Notes: generated from the sequence alone by a model not told the origin. A stretch of 64,000 bases of DNA from JAVBLY01 sp031553035 (GCA_031553035.1 JAVBLY010000006.1:434001-498000); one strand, 5' to 3'. Shown: positions 16,528 to 26,637, counted from the first letter of the stretch. Program-made: numbers and translations.

Positions 16528-17889
16528 ATGCTTGATTTAAAAAATAAAAAAGTTTTGATCGCAGGGCTGGGGCTTTCAGGCAAGGCAGCACTTGAGGCTG
16601 TATCCAAGGCCGGAGCCAGCATCGCCGTTTACGATGAAAGAGACATTGAAGAAAATGACCCCAGGCTTTTTAAAAAGCTGGAGATCACGGGGATGCCGGC
16701 CTTTATCAACGGCCTTCCTGTGCCTGATGAGAAGTGGGATTACATTATTATGAGCCCAGGGGTTCCCATGAATTCGAAATTTGTCACAAATGCACAAAGG
16801 CAGAATACGGTGATAATCGGTGAGCTGGAGCTGGCATATGAGCTTTCTAAAGGCAGGTTCATAGCTATCACCGGAACAAACGGCAAGACCACCACAACAA
16901 CATTAGTAGGTGATATTTTCAAAAAAAGCGGAATAAATACAATAGTCGGTGGAAACATTGGAAGCCCTGTCGTTTCATCCGTAAATGAGACAACAGACGA
17001 TACCGTTCTGGTGACAGAAGTCAGCAGTTTTCAACTTGAATCAATAAATAAATTCAAACCCTTTGTTTCGGCTATATTGAATCTGACTCCGGATCACATG
17101 GACAGGCATGGAAATATGAATAACTACGGAGCAGCTAAGGCACGCATATTTGAAAATCAGGATGCAGGAGATTTCCTTATATATAACTGCGATGATGAAA
17201 AGGTTGCCGCGCTCACTGCAGATGCAAAAGCTATGAAGATACCTTTCAGCAGGCAGAAGGAACTGGATATAGGAGCATTTATCAGAGGCAACAAAATTGT
17301 TATAAGGGATTTGGATGGTAGGGTTACTGAACTCATCGATTCTTCAGAGCTTATGATTCCCGGTTCACACAATCTGGAAAATGCCCTGGCTGCCGTCGCC
17401 ATCACATATTTTGCAGGCGTGGAAGCTCAGGTCATCACACAGGCACTCAAGGAATTTGACGGAGTTTCACACAGGCTCGAGCTTGTGGCGACCCGAAAAG
17501 GAATAAGATTTGTCAATGATTCTAAAGGCACTAATCCGGATGCGTCAATGAAAGCCATCGATGCTGTGGGAAAAGGTATTTTCCTTATTGCCGGCGGATA
17601 CAACAAGGAATCGGATTTTCATGATTTTATTAGGGGGTTCGGTGGAAGGGTAAAACATCTGATACTCATTGGAGAGACAGCTCAAAAGTTCAAGGAAACA
17701 GCGGAAGAGCTGGGATTCACCGAAGTTACGATATGCGAAAGCATGGGTGAAAGCATAAGACTTGGATATGAGTATGCTGAGGAGGGTGACACCGTTCTTT
17801 TATCGCCGGCAAGTGCCAGCTGGGACATGTATAAAAACTTCGAAGAACGGGGTGACCATTTCAGAAAAATTGTTGAGGAGTTGAAGTAA
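16528..17889 (+). CDS. murD: UDP-MurNAc-L-alanine--D-glutamate ligase
   Basis: Adds D-glutamate to UDP-MurNAc-L-Ala. The N-terminal Rossmann domain begins 'KVLIAGLGLSGKAAL', the P loop is 'GTNGKTTTTTL' near 118, followed by 'EVSSFQLE', 'LTPDHMDRHG' and 'FVNDSKGTNPDA'. 453 residues. Start has GAGGT seven bases upstream. It is followed by ftsW after two bases. Confidence 0.97.
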   Translation: MLDLKNKKVLIAGLGLSGKAALEAVSKAGASIAVYDERDIEENDPRLFKKLEITGMPAFINGLPVPDEKWDYIIMSPGVPMNSKFVTNAQRQNTVIIGELELAYELSKGRFIAITGTNGKTTTTTLVGDIFKKSGINTIVGGNIGSPVVSSVNETTDDTVLVTEVSSFQLESINKFKPFVSAILNLTPDHMDRHGNMNNYGAAKARIFENQDAGDFLIYNCDDEKVAALTADAKAMKIPFSRQKELDIGAFIRGNKIVIRDLDGRVTELIDSSELMIPGSHNLENALAAVAITYFAGVEAQVITQALKEFDGVSHRLELVATRKGIRFVNDSKGTNPDASMKAIDAVGKGIFLIAGGYNKESDFHDFIRGFGGRVKHLILIGETAQKFKETAEELGFTEVTICESMGESIRLGYEYAEEGDTVLLSPASASWDMYKNFEERGDHFRKIVEELK

Positions 17890-17891
17890 GC

Positions 17892-19040
17892 ATGGCTCTC
17901 TCGGTCAAAAAGAAAAGTCTTGATTTCGGGCTTCTGATTATTGTATTGGTCCTGATGATTTTCGGGGTCGTAATGGTTTTCAGTGCAAGTTATTACGATA
18001 CAATAAGTGAATCCGGGAATCCCTATTACTACCTGCTCAGAGTATCTGTCTGGTTTGCCGCAGGGCTGGTAATAATGTTCGTTTTGTCAGCTATACCATA
18101 TGAGCTTTATTATAAACTTGCTCCAGTCATTCTAGCCGTTAGCCTCATTTTACTGGTCCTTTTATTCACTCCTCTAGGCGACGACAGAGGAGGTGCTGTG
18201 AGGTGGATCGAAATCGGCCCGGTCACATTCATGCCGGGAGAAGTAGCCAAGTTGGGTGCATTGATCTTTGCCGCCTGGTATTATACAAAATATGCTAAAT
18301 TCACCTATACATTTACAAAGGGCGTCCTACCCATGCTGATGTTGGCAGGTATGTTTTTTATATTGATTTACCTGCAGCCCAACCTTTCGACAGCTATTAT
18401 AATCTGTGGTATCATAATAGGGATGATGTTCGTCGCAGGCATCAAAATTTCTTATTTTATCGGTTTGATGGTTGCGGGAATCGGAGCGGTGACCGTTCTT
18501 ATCTTTACAAAGGGCGAATTTCATATGGCAAGAGTATTGTCATTTTTAGATCCGTTTGCAGATCCTCAGGGTGACAGCTATCAGGTCATTCAGTCTCTGC
18601 TGGCTCTGGCAACCGGCGGTGTCTACGGAGTAGGTCCGGGGAACAGTATTCAGAAAGCCCAGTATCTGCCTGAAGCACAGAACGATTTTATCTTTGCTAT
18701 AATCGGCGAGGAGTACGGCTTTATCGGATGCCTTGTGCTAATGACGGTTTTCATCCTTCTTATCTGGAAGGGAGCCATGGTTTCTATGAATGCGGCCAAT
18801 AGATTCGGAATGCTCCTAGCTGCGGGAATAACAATTTTATTCGCCTTGCAGGTGATCATGAACATCGCAGTAGTTACGTCAGTCATGCCTCCCACGGGGG
18901 TCATTCTGCCGTTTATAAGTTACGGAGGAAACGCCATGCTGGTATTTTCGGCAGCAGCGGGAATACTTCTCAATATTTCTAAGTACAGAAAAGAATCTAA
19001 ACCCAAAAGAGCAGTAAAGCTGGAAGAAGAATTAATATGA
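17892..19040 (+). CDS. ftsW: SEDS-family glycosyltransferase FtsW/SpoVE
   Basis: Lipid II polymerase of the division machinery, partner of the class B PBP above. About ten membrane segments; motifs 'GAVRWIEIGPVTFMPGEVAK' and 'LPEAQNDFIFAIIGEEYGFI' hold the Asp and Glu conserved in the SEDS group, and 'PPTGVILPFISYGG' is the closing signature. 382 residues. Overlaps murG by 4 bases (ATGA). Confidence 0.95.
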   Translation: MALSVKKKSLDFGLLIIVLVLMIFGVVMVFSASYYDTISESGNPYYYLLRVSVWFAAGLVIMFVLSAIPYELYYKLAPVILAVSLILLVLLFTPLGDDRGGAVRWIEIGPVTFMPGEVAKLGALIFAAWYYTKYAKFTYTFTKGVLPMLMLAGMFFILIYLQPNLSTAIIICGIIIGMMFVAGIKISYFIGLMVAGIGAVTVLIFTKGEFHMARVLSFLDPFADPQGDSYQVIQSLLALATGGVYGVGPGNSIQKAQYLPEAQNDFIFAIIGEEYGFIGCLVLMTVFILLIWKGAMVSMNAANRFGMLLAAGITILFALQVIMNIAVVTSVMPPTGVILPFISYGGNAMLVFSAAAGILLNISKYRKESKPKRAVKLEEELI

Positions 19041-20137
19041 ATATAATTTTAGCGGGAAGTGCGACAGGCGGTCATATATATCCGGCAATTGCCATCGCTG
19101 ACAAAATAAGACGAAAGAATCCAGAGGCAAATATTTTGTTTGTGGGGGCGAAAAAAGAACTGGGCTCCACCATTGTGGAGGACAACGGTTATCGCATAAG
19201 ATACATAGATATACAGGGGATCAATCGAAAAAACTTGATCAAAAATGTTGCCGTAGCCAGAGATTTGGCGCTGTCTGCTGTTCAGATCAAGAAAATTTTC
19301 AGACAGTTCAAACCGGACATGGTAATAGGGACAGGCGGATATGTGAGCGGTCCTGTATTAAAGGAAGCCAGTAAAAAAGGGATAAAAACATATCTTCACG
19401 AACAGAATGCCGTGCCCGGTCTTGCCAACAAAATGGCACAGAAATATGCCGACAAAATATTTGTGGCATTTGAAGAAAGTGCTCAGCATTTCAAAGATCA
19501 GAGCAAGGTGATCTTGACCGGAAATCCTATCAGAAAGGGCTTTATTACCTCCGGTGCAGTAGATTACCGCCAACAGCTTGGTATTGGCGGAAAGAATTTT
19601 TCCATTCTCATATTCGGAGGCAGTGGCGGTGCGGACAAAATCAACGAAACCACTGTACGGCTCCTTGAAATGATACGTGAAAATAAAGATATCACCGTGT
19701 TTTTTATAACCGGCAGGAGGCAGTACTGGGATGTCCTTGAAGGACTGAAAGCCAGAGGTATCCCATCAGACGAAAGAAATCGCATTATAGAGTATTCAGA
19801 AGCGATACACGAATATTTTGCGGCCGCCGACATGATAATAAGCCGAAGCGGGGCTCTGACAGTCTCTGAAATAACGGCCTGCGGCAAACCTTCAATACTT
19901 ATACCATCTCCCAATGTCACCGGCAATCATCAGTACTATAATGCAAAACCTCTTGAAGATGCAGGCGCTGCAATCATAATCAATGAAAAAGATCTTAGTG
20001 CAGAGTCGCTTCTCGCTAAAATAATGAAGCTGAGAGGCAATAGGGAAAAACTCAACGATATGGCTGTAGCAGCATCCTCGCTGGGCAGCCTTGATGCGGT
20101 AAATGTGATTTATGACGAATTGGAACTTTCAAAATGA
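19037..20137 (+). CDS. murG: UDP-GlcNAc:lipid I N-acetylglucosaminyltransferase
   Basis: Peripheral membrane GT-B enzyme converting lipid I to lipid II. N-terminal 'GSATGGHIYPAIAIA' (glycine-rich loop), 'GTGGYVSGPV', 'EQNAVPGLANK', 'GGSGGADKIN' and the donor-site 'SRSGALTVSEI' are all present. 366 residues. Overlaps ftsW and the next gene by 4 bases each, showing strong translational coupling. Confidence 0.96.
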   Translation: MNIILAGSATGGHIYPAIAIADKIRRKNPEANILFVGAKKELGSTIVEDNGYRIRYIDIQGINRKNLIKNVAVARDLALSAVQIKKIFRQFKPDMVIGTGGYVSGPVLKEASKKGIKTYLHEQNAVPGLANKMAQKYADKIFVAFEESAQHFKDQSKVILTGNPIRKGFITSGAVDYRQQLGIGGKNFSILIFGGSGGADKINETTVRLLEMIRENKDITVFFITGRRQYWDVLEGLKARGIPSDERNRIIEYSEAIHEYFAAADMIISRSGALTVSEITACGKPSILIPSPNVTGNHQYYNAKPLEDAGAAIIINEKDLSAESLLAKIMKLRGNREKLNDMAVAASSLGSLDAVNVIYDELELSK

Positions 20138-21033
20138 CAAAAGATAAAGACCGGTTCAATGTAGAAAACGATTCGGATTTAGAAGCGGAATTCGGAGGCA
20201 TCACCTTTACGGAAGATGATCTGGAAGTTCAGGGTGAAGATTTTGACTCGGGATACGATCCTGATCCGGAAGAATTCTACAGCAGAAAAGGTAAAAAGAA
20301 AAAAAAGAAAAGAAAAAAGAAAAGATATCTGCTCAAGTTTTTTATACTACTTCTGGTAATTGCGGCAGTCATATTTTTTATGCGGTCCGACTTTTTTAAT
20401 ATCGAAAAAATCAGCGTAAACAACAACGAGCATTATACTGAAGAACAGATAATAAAGATTGCTGACGTGAAGATCGGCGATAACCTGTTTGAGTTCACTG
20501 TCAAAGGATTGAAAAAAAAGCTGACAAAAGATCCATATATAGAAACAGTGGATATCAGCCGGAAAATTCCCAATGGCCTTGAAATAACGGTAAACGAAAG
20601 GGAAGAAAGCATTGTGGTCCCTTACGGTGAAAAATTCATCATTGCCGATTATGAAGGCATGGTCTTGAGGCTGGCGGATCAGGCGCCCGACCTGACCATT
20701 GTCAATAATTTGGAGCCGGAAAAACCTGTTCCGGGCACAGCTCTGGAAGTGGGAGAAACACAGATACTGACAGATACTCTGAATCTTCTCAAAGATGTTG
20801 AGGGAGTAGATTTGTATTTCAAGAAGATCAGCGTGTCCCAGCATTCGGTAAAGGCATATATATATGACAGTCTGGTAGTGGAGGGAAGTTACGAGAATAT
20901 AAGTGAAAATCTAAGCTATTTATCCACAGTTATTTCAGATCTTCACAAAAAGAAAATCAAGAGAGGGACTATCAAAGTAAGCGGAAACAAGTACATTACC
21001 GTCCATCCGGAAGTGGATACTAAAAAAACCTGA
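20134..21033 (+). CDS. ftsQ: Cell division protein FtsQ/DivIB
   Basis: Bitopic division protein. An acidic cytoplasmic tail of about 50 residues is followed by a run of Lys/Arg (about 52-66), one membrane segment (about 67-84), a POTRA domain starting 'FFNIEKISVNNNEHYTEEQI' and a beta domain. Length 299 and topology fit DivIB; conservation outside the POTRA region is low. murC, which often stands between murG and ftsQ, is missing here. An intergenic promoter follows. Confidence 0.9.
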   Translation: MTKDKDRFNVENDSDLEAEFGGITFTEDDLEVQGEDFDSGYDPDPEEFYSRKGKKKKKKRKKKRYLLKFFILLLVIAAVIFFMRSDFFNIEKISVNNNEHYTEEQIIKIADVKIGDNLFEFTVKGLKKKLTKDPYIETVDISRKIPNGLEITVNEREESIVVPYGEKFIIADYEGMVLRLADQAPDLTIVNNLEPEKPVPGTALEVGETQILTDTLNLLKDVEGVDLYFKKISVSQHSVKAYIYDSLVVEGSYENISENLSYLSTVISDLHKKKIKRGTIKVSGNKYITVHPEVDTKKT

Positions 21034-21079
21034 TTTTCCGCAAAAAATTACTATATATAGTGCATTTCTAATGGTGCTA

Positions 21080-21088
21080 TGATATAAT
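21080..21088 (+). promoter_or_regulatory. Extended -10 promoter for ftsZ
   Basis: TGATATAAT, an extended -10 (TGnTATAAT), lies 54 bases before the ftsZ start; no clear -35 is seen. It would allow ftsZ to be transcribed apart from the rest of the dcw cluster. Confidence 0.6.
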
Positions 21089-21141
21089 CTACACATTCAT
21101 TAGTGAGTGTACTGCTAATATTGAATCGGAGGACGACACAC

Positions 21142-22341
21142 ATGTTACAATTTGAACATAATGACGAAAGCACAGCTAAAATTCTTGTAGTGGGAATAGG
21201 CGGCGGCGGCGGAAACGCAGTCAACAGGATGATAAAAGCCGGACTGGCCGGAGTCAATTATATCGCAATAAATACTGACAAACAGGCTCTTGATTTGTCT
21301 TCAGCCGAAACCAAGCTTCAGATCGGAGACAAGGTCACAGGAGGACTTGGTGCAGGCGGTGATCCCCAGAAGGGAACCGAAGCAGCAGAGGAATCCATTG
21401 AAGATATCAAAAGGTTCATGTCCGGAGTGAATATGGTTTTCATCACTGCAGGAATGGGCGGCGGAACCGGTACAGGCGGTGCGCCGGTGATTGCAAAAGT
21501 TGCAAAGGACATGGGAATTCTTACAGTCGGCGTGGTAACAAAGCCGTTCACCTTTGAAGGAAAGAAAAGAAGGGATCAGGCCGATTTGGGCATATCCTAT
21601 CTAAAAAAATATGTTGATTCCCTGGTTGTCGTTCCAAACGACAGGCTCATGCTCATGGCGGATGATAATACATCAATGCTGGAAGCGTTTGATATGGCCG
21701 ACGAAGTCTTAAAGGAAGGCGTCGAAGGAATATCGGCAATAATCGCCGAAACGGCACTTATAAATCTGGACTTTGCCGATGTGAAGACCATCATGAAGGA
21801 CAGAGGACTTGCTCATATGGGTATAGGAATGGGTGAAGGTGATAGCAAGGTGGATGATGCAGTTAAAGATGCTATCGAAAGCCCACTTCTTGAAACATCG
21901 ATCAACGGAGCTAAAGCCATTATTTTGAATATCAGCGGCGGATATGATCTTGGCATGCTGGAAGTTACAAAAGCAGCCGATCAGATCGAACAGGCAGCCG
22001 ACAGTGATGCAATCGTGATCTTCGGTGCAGGCGTCAGAGAAGATCTTGAAGGCAAGATGAACATAACTGTAATTGCCACTGGCTTTGAAGACAGAGCTGT
22101 CGACAGCATAAGCGATCTTCCAGGAATGGGGCTGGCCGATGAAGGCGAAGACGATCAGGCGGCAGAAGATGTTGAGATTGCCGAAGAAGAATTTGTGATA
22201 AAGGATGATACCTTGCCGGACTTCGGCAGCTTTACCGGGCCAAGCGATGATGATCCTGAACAGGAATCGCTTCTATCCACTGATGACAAGAGCATCCTGG
22301 AGAATGATTTCACAATACCGGGCTTTTTAAAGAAGGACTGA
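21142..22341 (+). CDS. ftsZ: Cell division protein FtsZ
   Basis: Tubulin-like GTPase forming the Z ring. 'VVGIGGGGGNAVNRM' at the N terminus, the tubulin signature 'GGGTGTGGAPVIA', 'NDRLM' and the T7 synergy loop 'NLDFADV' are present. A variable acidic linker (about residues 320-385) ends in the conserved C-terminal peptide 'FTIPGFLKKD' that binds FtsA, SepF and ZapA-type partners. The start at 21142 is chosen because GGAGGA precedes it; upstream in-frame codons lie inside the leader. ftsA does not precede it, so SepF or an unlinked FtsA may tether the ring. Confidence 0.97.
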   Translation: MLQFEHNDESTAKILVVGIGGGGGNAVNRMIKAGLAGVNYIAINTDKQALDLSSAETKLQIGDKVTGGLGAGGDPQKGTEAAEESIEDIKRFMSGVNMVFITAGMGGGTGTGGAPVIAKVAKDMGILTVGVVTKPFTFEGKKRRDQADLGISYLKKYVDSLVVVPNDRLMLMADDNTSMLEAFDMADEVLKEGVEGISAIIAETALINLDFADVKTIMKDRGLAHMGIGMGEGDSKVDDAVKDAIESPLLETSINGAKAIILNISGGYDLGMLEVTKAADQIEQAADSDAIVIFGAGVREDLEGKMNITVIATGFEDRAVDSISDLPGMGLADEGEDDQAAEDVEIAEEEFVIKDDTLPDFGSFTGPSDDDPEQESLLSTDDKSILENDFTIPGFLKKD

Positions 22342-22360
22342 CAAGCATGAAAGATTGGAA

Positions 22361-22385
22361 AAAGCCGGTGAAAAATCCCGGCTTT
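22361..22385 (+). terminator. Terminator after ftsZ
   Basis: AAAGCCGG and CCGGCTTT form an 8-bp stem separated by 9 bases, 20 bases after the ftsZ stop, followed by ATTCATTT. It lies upstream of the methyltransferase start chosen here and marks the end of the dcw transcript. Confidence 0.6.
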
Positions 22386-22408
22386 ATTCATTTGAGGACT
22401 TTGTACAG

Positions 22409-23176
22409 ATGAAAGAAATAGCATCTCAGAATAACAGGTGGGTAAAACTCATCAGGAAGCTCAAAGACAAAAAGCATCGGGATGCCGAGAAGATGTACGT
22501 CATTGAGGGGCCAAATCTTCTTGAGGATGCTGTAAAGAACAATGAAGAAATAATCATGGTCGGAATGCATTCCCAAACTGAAGCCCCGAGTATGGGGCTT
22601 ATAGGAGCAGATGTATTCCGTTTTTCTCGTGAAATCATAAACAGCCTGACTGATACCATCACTCCGCAGAATGTTCTGGCTGTAATAAAGAAAAAAGATG
22701 CGACCTTTATCGATGGAGACAACAGGTTTGTCATCCTGGATGGACTTCAGGATCCCGGCAATGTGGGGACGATTATCAGAACTGCAGAAGCCGCAGGGTT
22801 TACAGGGGTCATAGCAGTTAAAGGGACAGCAGATATTTATTCGCCGAAAGTGGTAAGAGCCGCAGCCGGTTCTCTTTTCAGAATTGGTATCATTGAACTC
22901 GATAATAAGGAAAAAGCACTGGAATATGCGAGAAAACGGAATTTAGATCTGTACGGCTGTGACGGTAACGCAGAATCTTCCTATACAGACGTGAATTTAA
23001 GAGAAAATATTGGTATAATAGTTGGGAATGAAGGAAAGGGGCTGAGCCTGTGTTTTCAAAAGAACAGCAGGGGCATATCCATTCCAATGAAAGATGAAAC
23101 AGAATCGTTAAATGCTGCAGTAGCCGCAGGGATAGTGATCTATGAAAGCGTCAGGCAGCGAAAGGTGCAGGAGTAA
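22409..23176 (+). CDS. TrmH/SpoU-family RNA 2'-O-methyltransferase
   Basis: SPOUT-fold methyltransferase acting on rRNA or tRNA ribose. Motifs: 'EGPNLLEDA' in the N-terminal substrate-binding part (about 28), 'LDGLQDPGNVGTIIRTAEAAG' (motif 1 with the catalytic Arg), 'IIVGNEGKGLS' (motif 2) and 'ISIPMKDETESLNAAVAAGI' (motif 3, SAM trefoil knot). About 255 residues. The start at 22409 has GAGG upstream; a TTG start further up would place the ftsZ terminator inside the gene. The exact target nucleotide cannot be read from sequence. Placement before pheS is common in Firmicutes. Confidence 0.9.
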   Translation: MKEIASQNNRWVKLIRKLKDKKHRDAEKMYVIEGPNLLEDAVKNNEEIIMVGMHSQTEAPSMGLIGADVFRFSREIINSLTDTITPQNVLAVIKKKDATFIDGDNRFVILDGLQDPGNVGTIIRTAEAAGFTGVIAVKGTADIYSPKVVRAAAGSLFRIGIIELDNKEKALEYARKRNLDLYGCDGNAESSYTDVNLRENIGIIVGNEGKGLSLCFQKNSRGISIPMKDETESLNAAVAAGIVIYESVRQRKVQE

Positions 23177-23184
23177 TAAAAATT

Positions 23185-24207
23185 ATGCAGAAACAACTGG
23201 AAACGATCTTAAGTGAAGCAAAAGAAAAGTTCGATTCGGTAACTGATCCGAAATCTATCGAAGAACTGAGAATCAAATACTTAGGAAAAAAAGGAGAAGT
23301 AACTTCCATTCTCAAATCGATGGGGGCGCTGGAGCCGGAAGTCAGAAAGGCTGTAGGTAAAGCTGCCAACCAGACAAAGTCGGAAATAGAAAATATGATC
23401 GAGGGGGCCAAATCCAAAGCTCAATCCGCAGGCATGAAAATCAAGTTCCGGAGTGAAAAGATCGATGTGACCGAACCGGGTGCCGATATGCCTCTCGGTG
23501 CGGTACATCCGATAACAAAGACTATAAATGAAATATCAAGGATATTTATGAATATGGGCTACAGCATTGCTGAGGGCCCTGAAGTGGAAACTGTATATTT
23601 TAATTTCGATGCACTTAATGCTGCACCAAACCATCCGTCAAGGGATATGAGCGATACATTTTATATAACTGAGGACACTTTGCTTCGAACCCAGACTTCA
23701 CCGGTCCAGGTAAGGGCCATGCTTAAGCAGGATCCGCCTCTCAAGGTGATTTCACCGGGCAGATGCTTTAGAACCGATACACCTGATGCTACCCATTCAC
23801 CGATGTTTCATCAGGTGGAAGGACTTCTTGTGGACGAAGGTGTGAACATGGGAGATCTTAAAGGCACGCTGGATCAGTTTGCAAAACATATGTTCGGAAA
23901 TGATGTTGTCACCAAATTCAGACCTCACTTTTTCCCATTCACTGAACCAAGTGCGGAGATGGATATGTCCTGCTTCAAATGCGGCGGTGAGGGCTGCAGA
24001 GTTTGCAAGGGCAGCGGCTGGATCGAGATCCTGGGATGCGGTATGGTCCATCCCAATGTGCTTAAAGCCGGCGACATCGACCCAAATAAATATGCGGGAT
24101 TTGCATTCGGTATGGGGGTTGAGAGGATAGCCATGCTCAAACACGGGATAGAGGATATAAGACTTTTCTATGAAAACGACATGAGATTCATAGAGCAGTT
24201 CAGATAG
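23185..24207 (+). CDS. pheS: Phenylalanyl-tRNA synthetase alpha subunit
   Basis: Catalytic subunit of the (alpha-beta)2 class II synthetase. An N-terminal coiled coil (about residues 1-90) is followed by the catalytic core: 'GPEVETVYFNFDALN', 'RTQTSPVQVR' (motif 2 area), 'CFRTDTPDATHSPMFHQ' and 'GFAFGMGVERIAMLKHGI' (motif 3). 340 residues. It forms an operon with pheT, 16 bases away. It ends in TAG. Confidence 0.97.
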   Translation: MQKQLETILSEAKEKFDSVTDPKSIEELRIKYLGKKGEVTSILKSMGALEPEVRKAVGKAANQTKSEIENMIEGAKSKAQSAGMKIKFRSEKIDVTEPGADMPLGAVHPITKTINEISRIFMNMGYSIAEGPEVETVYFNFDALNAAPNHPSRDMSDTFYITEDTLLRTQTSPVQVRAMLKQDPPLKVISPGRCFRTDTPDATHSPMFHQVEGLLVDEGVNMGDLKGTLDQFAKHMFGNDVVTKFRPHFFPFTEPSAEMDMSCFKCGGEGCRVCKGSGWIEILGCGMVHPNVLKAGDIDPNKYAGFAFGMGVERIAMLKHGIEDIRLFYENDMRFIEQFR

Positions 24208-24223
24208 AAAGGAAAGAATCAAT

Positions 24224-26617
24224 ATGCTAGTACCAATCAGCTGGTTAAAAGAATACACGGATATTAACGAGGACATATCCGAATTTTCGGACAGCATGAT
24301 AATGTCCGGTTCAAATATAGAAACGGTTGCTACTTTCGGCGAAGGTATTGAAAATGTAGTGGTAGGAAAGATCCTTTCTGTAAAAGATCACGAGGATTCG
24401 GATCATCTTCTCATAGTAAGCGTTGATGTGGGTGAAGCCCAGCCAATACAGATAGTGACCGGCGCCCGGAATGTGAAAGAAGGACAGTATGTACCGGTAG
24501 CTCTTCACGGCAGCACACTTGCCGGAGGCCTCAAGATAAAAAAGGGAAAACTGAGAGGCATTGAGTCAAACGGAATGCTGTGCAGCTTTTCCGAACTGGG
24601 ATTTGAAGACAAGGTAGTTCCGGTTAAATACAAGGACGGCATCTGGATCTTAAATGATGAATATACTACGGGGACTGACTTTATGGATGCTCTTGAGCTC
24701 AATGAGACGGTGATAGATTTTGAGATCACGCCAAACAGACCTGATTGTCTGGCTATGATAGGGATGGCAAGAGAGACCGCTGCAACTTTCGATCGAAATT
24801 TCAAATATCCTGACACCGATTCGCAGAGCTCAGGCGGTAATGCTGCTGACTACATAAAAGTAGATATAAATAAACCTGAGCTTTGCAGAAGATATGTTGC
24901 AAGGATTGCTACCGATATCAAAATAGCAGAGTCACCGTGGTGGCTTCAGAAGAGGCTGATGTTTGCAGGTATGAGACCAATAAATAATATAGTAGACATA
25001 ACGAATTATGTGCTTCTTGAAATGGGACACCCCATCCACGCTTTTGATATCAGGACAATAGAAAAAAAACAGATAATCGTTGATACCGCAAGCGATGGCG
25101 AGAAGTTCACCACACTTGACGAAACCGAGAGAACTCTGACAAAAGGCATGCTCATGATCAAAGACGGAGTCAAGCCTGTTGCGATAGCAGGTGTTATGGG
25201 CGGGCTGAACTCAGAAATAATGGACGACACAGAAACCATAATTATAGAGTCTGCGAATTTCGACATGGACAGCGTAAGAATAACGTCAAAGACATTGGGC
25301 TTAAGAACCGAAGCTTCAGCAAGATATGAAAAAGGGATGGACCCTAATCTTTCGCTCCAGGCTGCAGACAGGGTATGTTATCTAATCGAGCAAACAGGGG
25401 CAGGCAGGGTAATAAGCGGAGCTGTTGATAACTATCCCGCCAAAATAGAAGCGAAAGAAGTCGAAGTGAGAGTAAGTAAAATAAATCAGATCCTGGGCAC
25501 GGAAATCAGTTCCGGTGATATGACTAAGATACTTAACCGGCTTGAAATGAAAGTTGTAGATAAGGGAGATGTCCTTAAAGTCACACCTCCCACAGTAAGA
25601 ATAGATCTTAGGGAAGAAGTGGATTTCAGTGAGGAAGTTGGAAGGATATTCGGATACGGCAACTTAAAAACCACCGGCCACAAGGACAACTGTGAGGCAG
25701 GAATATCCGACTGCAGAATGCTCAGGGATATGACGGAAAATACAATGACAGGCCTGGGATTCAAAGAAATCCAAACTTATTCATTCATTTCTCCAAAGGG
25801 TGTGGATCTTGTCGCAATCCCCGCGAATTCAATTAAACGAAATTTTGTTAAGCTGATCAATCCTCTAGGGGAAGAAAACAGCGTGATGAGGACCACCCTG
25901 CTTCCGGCGATGATGGAAGTCATGGAGAGGAATTACAAGAGGAATATAACGGATTTCTGTGCATTTGAGATCGGAAATACATTTATTAAGACCAGAGGCA
26001 CCGAGCTGCCTGATGAAAGTTTTTCGCTTTCACTGGGCACATACGGAAAAGGCAGGGATTTTTTCACGCTAAAGGGAGCCATGGTAGATGTGCTTAAAGT
26101 TTTGGGAATTGAAGACTACAGTTTTGCGGCTTTCGAGGATACGGAGACGTATCATCCCGGAAGATGTGCGCTGCTTACAGTATGCGGAGAGGATGCCGGA
26201 CTTATCGGTGAAGTTCATCCCGATGTGCTTAAATCCTACGGAATAGATGACAGAGCCTGCGCAGGAGAGATCGACCTTGAAATTTTGATTAAATATGCCG
26301 ATATCATGAGATACTACAGCCCCCTGCCCAAGTATCCGTTCATAAATCTGGACATATCTCTTCTTGTAAAAGATGAAGTCACAGTCAGATCCATAGAAAG
26401 CCTTGCGGCTGATACTGCAGGTGATATACTTGAAAGTGTAACGCTGTTTGATAAATACACAGGCAAGCAGATCCCCGCCGGGATGAAGAGTCTGTCATTC
26501 AACCTGATATACAGATCCAACGAAGGGACACTGACAGATGAAGAAGTTATTCCGATACATGAAAAAATACTTGGTAAACTGAACAACGAATTAGGTGCTG
26601 TTTTAAGAGAAGTTTAA
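24224..26617 (+). CDS. pheT: Phenylalanyl-tRNA synthetase beta subunit
   Basis: Large subunit, 797 residues. Domains in order: EMAP-II-like tRNA-binding domain (about 40-150, 'VGKILSVKDHEDSDHLLIVSVD'), B3/B4 editing region ('RYVARI ... RPINNIVDITNYVLLEMGHP' at about 210-270), B5 domain (about 400-475) and a C-terminal anticodon-binding FDX-ACB domain starting near 'KYPFINLDISLLVKDEVTV'. No break or missing domain seen. Confidence 0.97.
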   Translation: MLVPISWLKEYTDINEDISEFSDSMIMSGSNIETVATFGEGIENVVVGKILSVKDHEDSDHLLIVSVDVGEAQPIQIVTGARNVKEGQYVPVALHGSTLAGGLKIKKGKLRGIESNGMLCSFSELGFEDKVVPVKYKDGIWILNDEYTTGTDFMDALELNETVIDFEITPNRPDCLAMIGMARETAATFDRNFKYPDTDSQSSGGNAADYIKVDINKPELCRRYVARIATDIKIAESPWWLQKRLMFAGMRPINNIVDITNYVLLEMGHPIHAFDIRTIEKKQIIVDTASDGEKFTTLDETERTLTKGMLMIKDGVKPVAIAGVMGGLNSEIMDDTETIIIESANFDMDSVRITSKTLGLRTEASARYEKGMDPNLSLQAADRVCYLIEQTGAGRVISGAVDNYPAKIEAKEVEVRVSKINQILGTEISSGDMTKILNRLEMKVVDKGDVLKVTPPTVRIDLREEVDFSEEVGRIFGYGNLKTTGHKDNCEAGISDCRMLRDMTENTMTGLGFKEIQTYSFISPKGVDLVAIPANSIKRNFVKLINPLGEENSVMRTTLLPAMMEVMERNYKRNITDFCAFEIGNTFIKTRGTELPDESFSLSLGTYGKGRDFFTLKGAMVDVLKVLGIEDYSFAAFEDTETYHPGRCALLTVCGEDAGLIGEVHPDVLKSYGIDDRACAGEIDLEILIKYADIMRYYSPLPKYPFINLDISLLVKDEVTVRSIESLAADTAGDILESVTLFDKYTGKQIPAGMKSLSFNLIYRSNEGTLTDEEVIPIHEKILGKLNNELGAVLREV

Positions 26618-26637
26618 TTATAGCAAGGAGTATTGAG

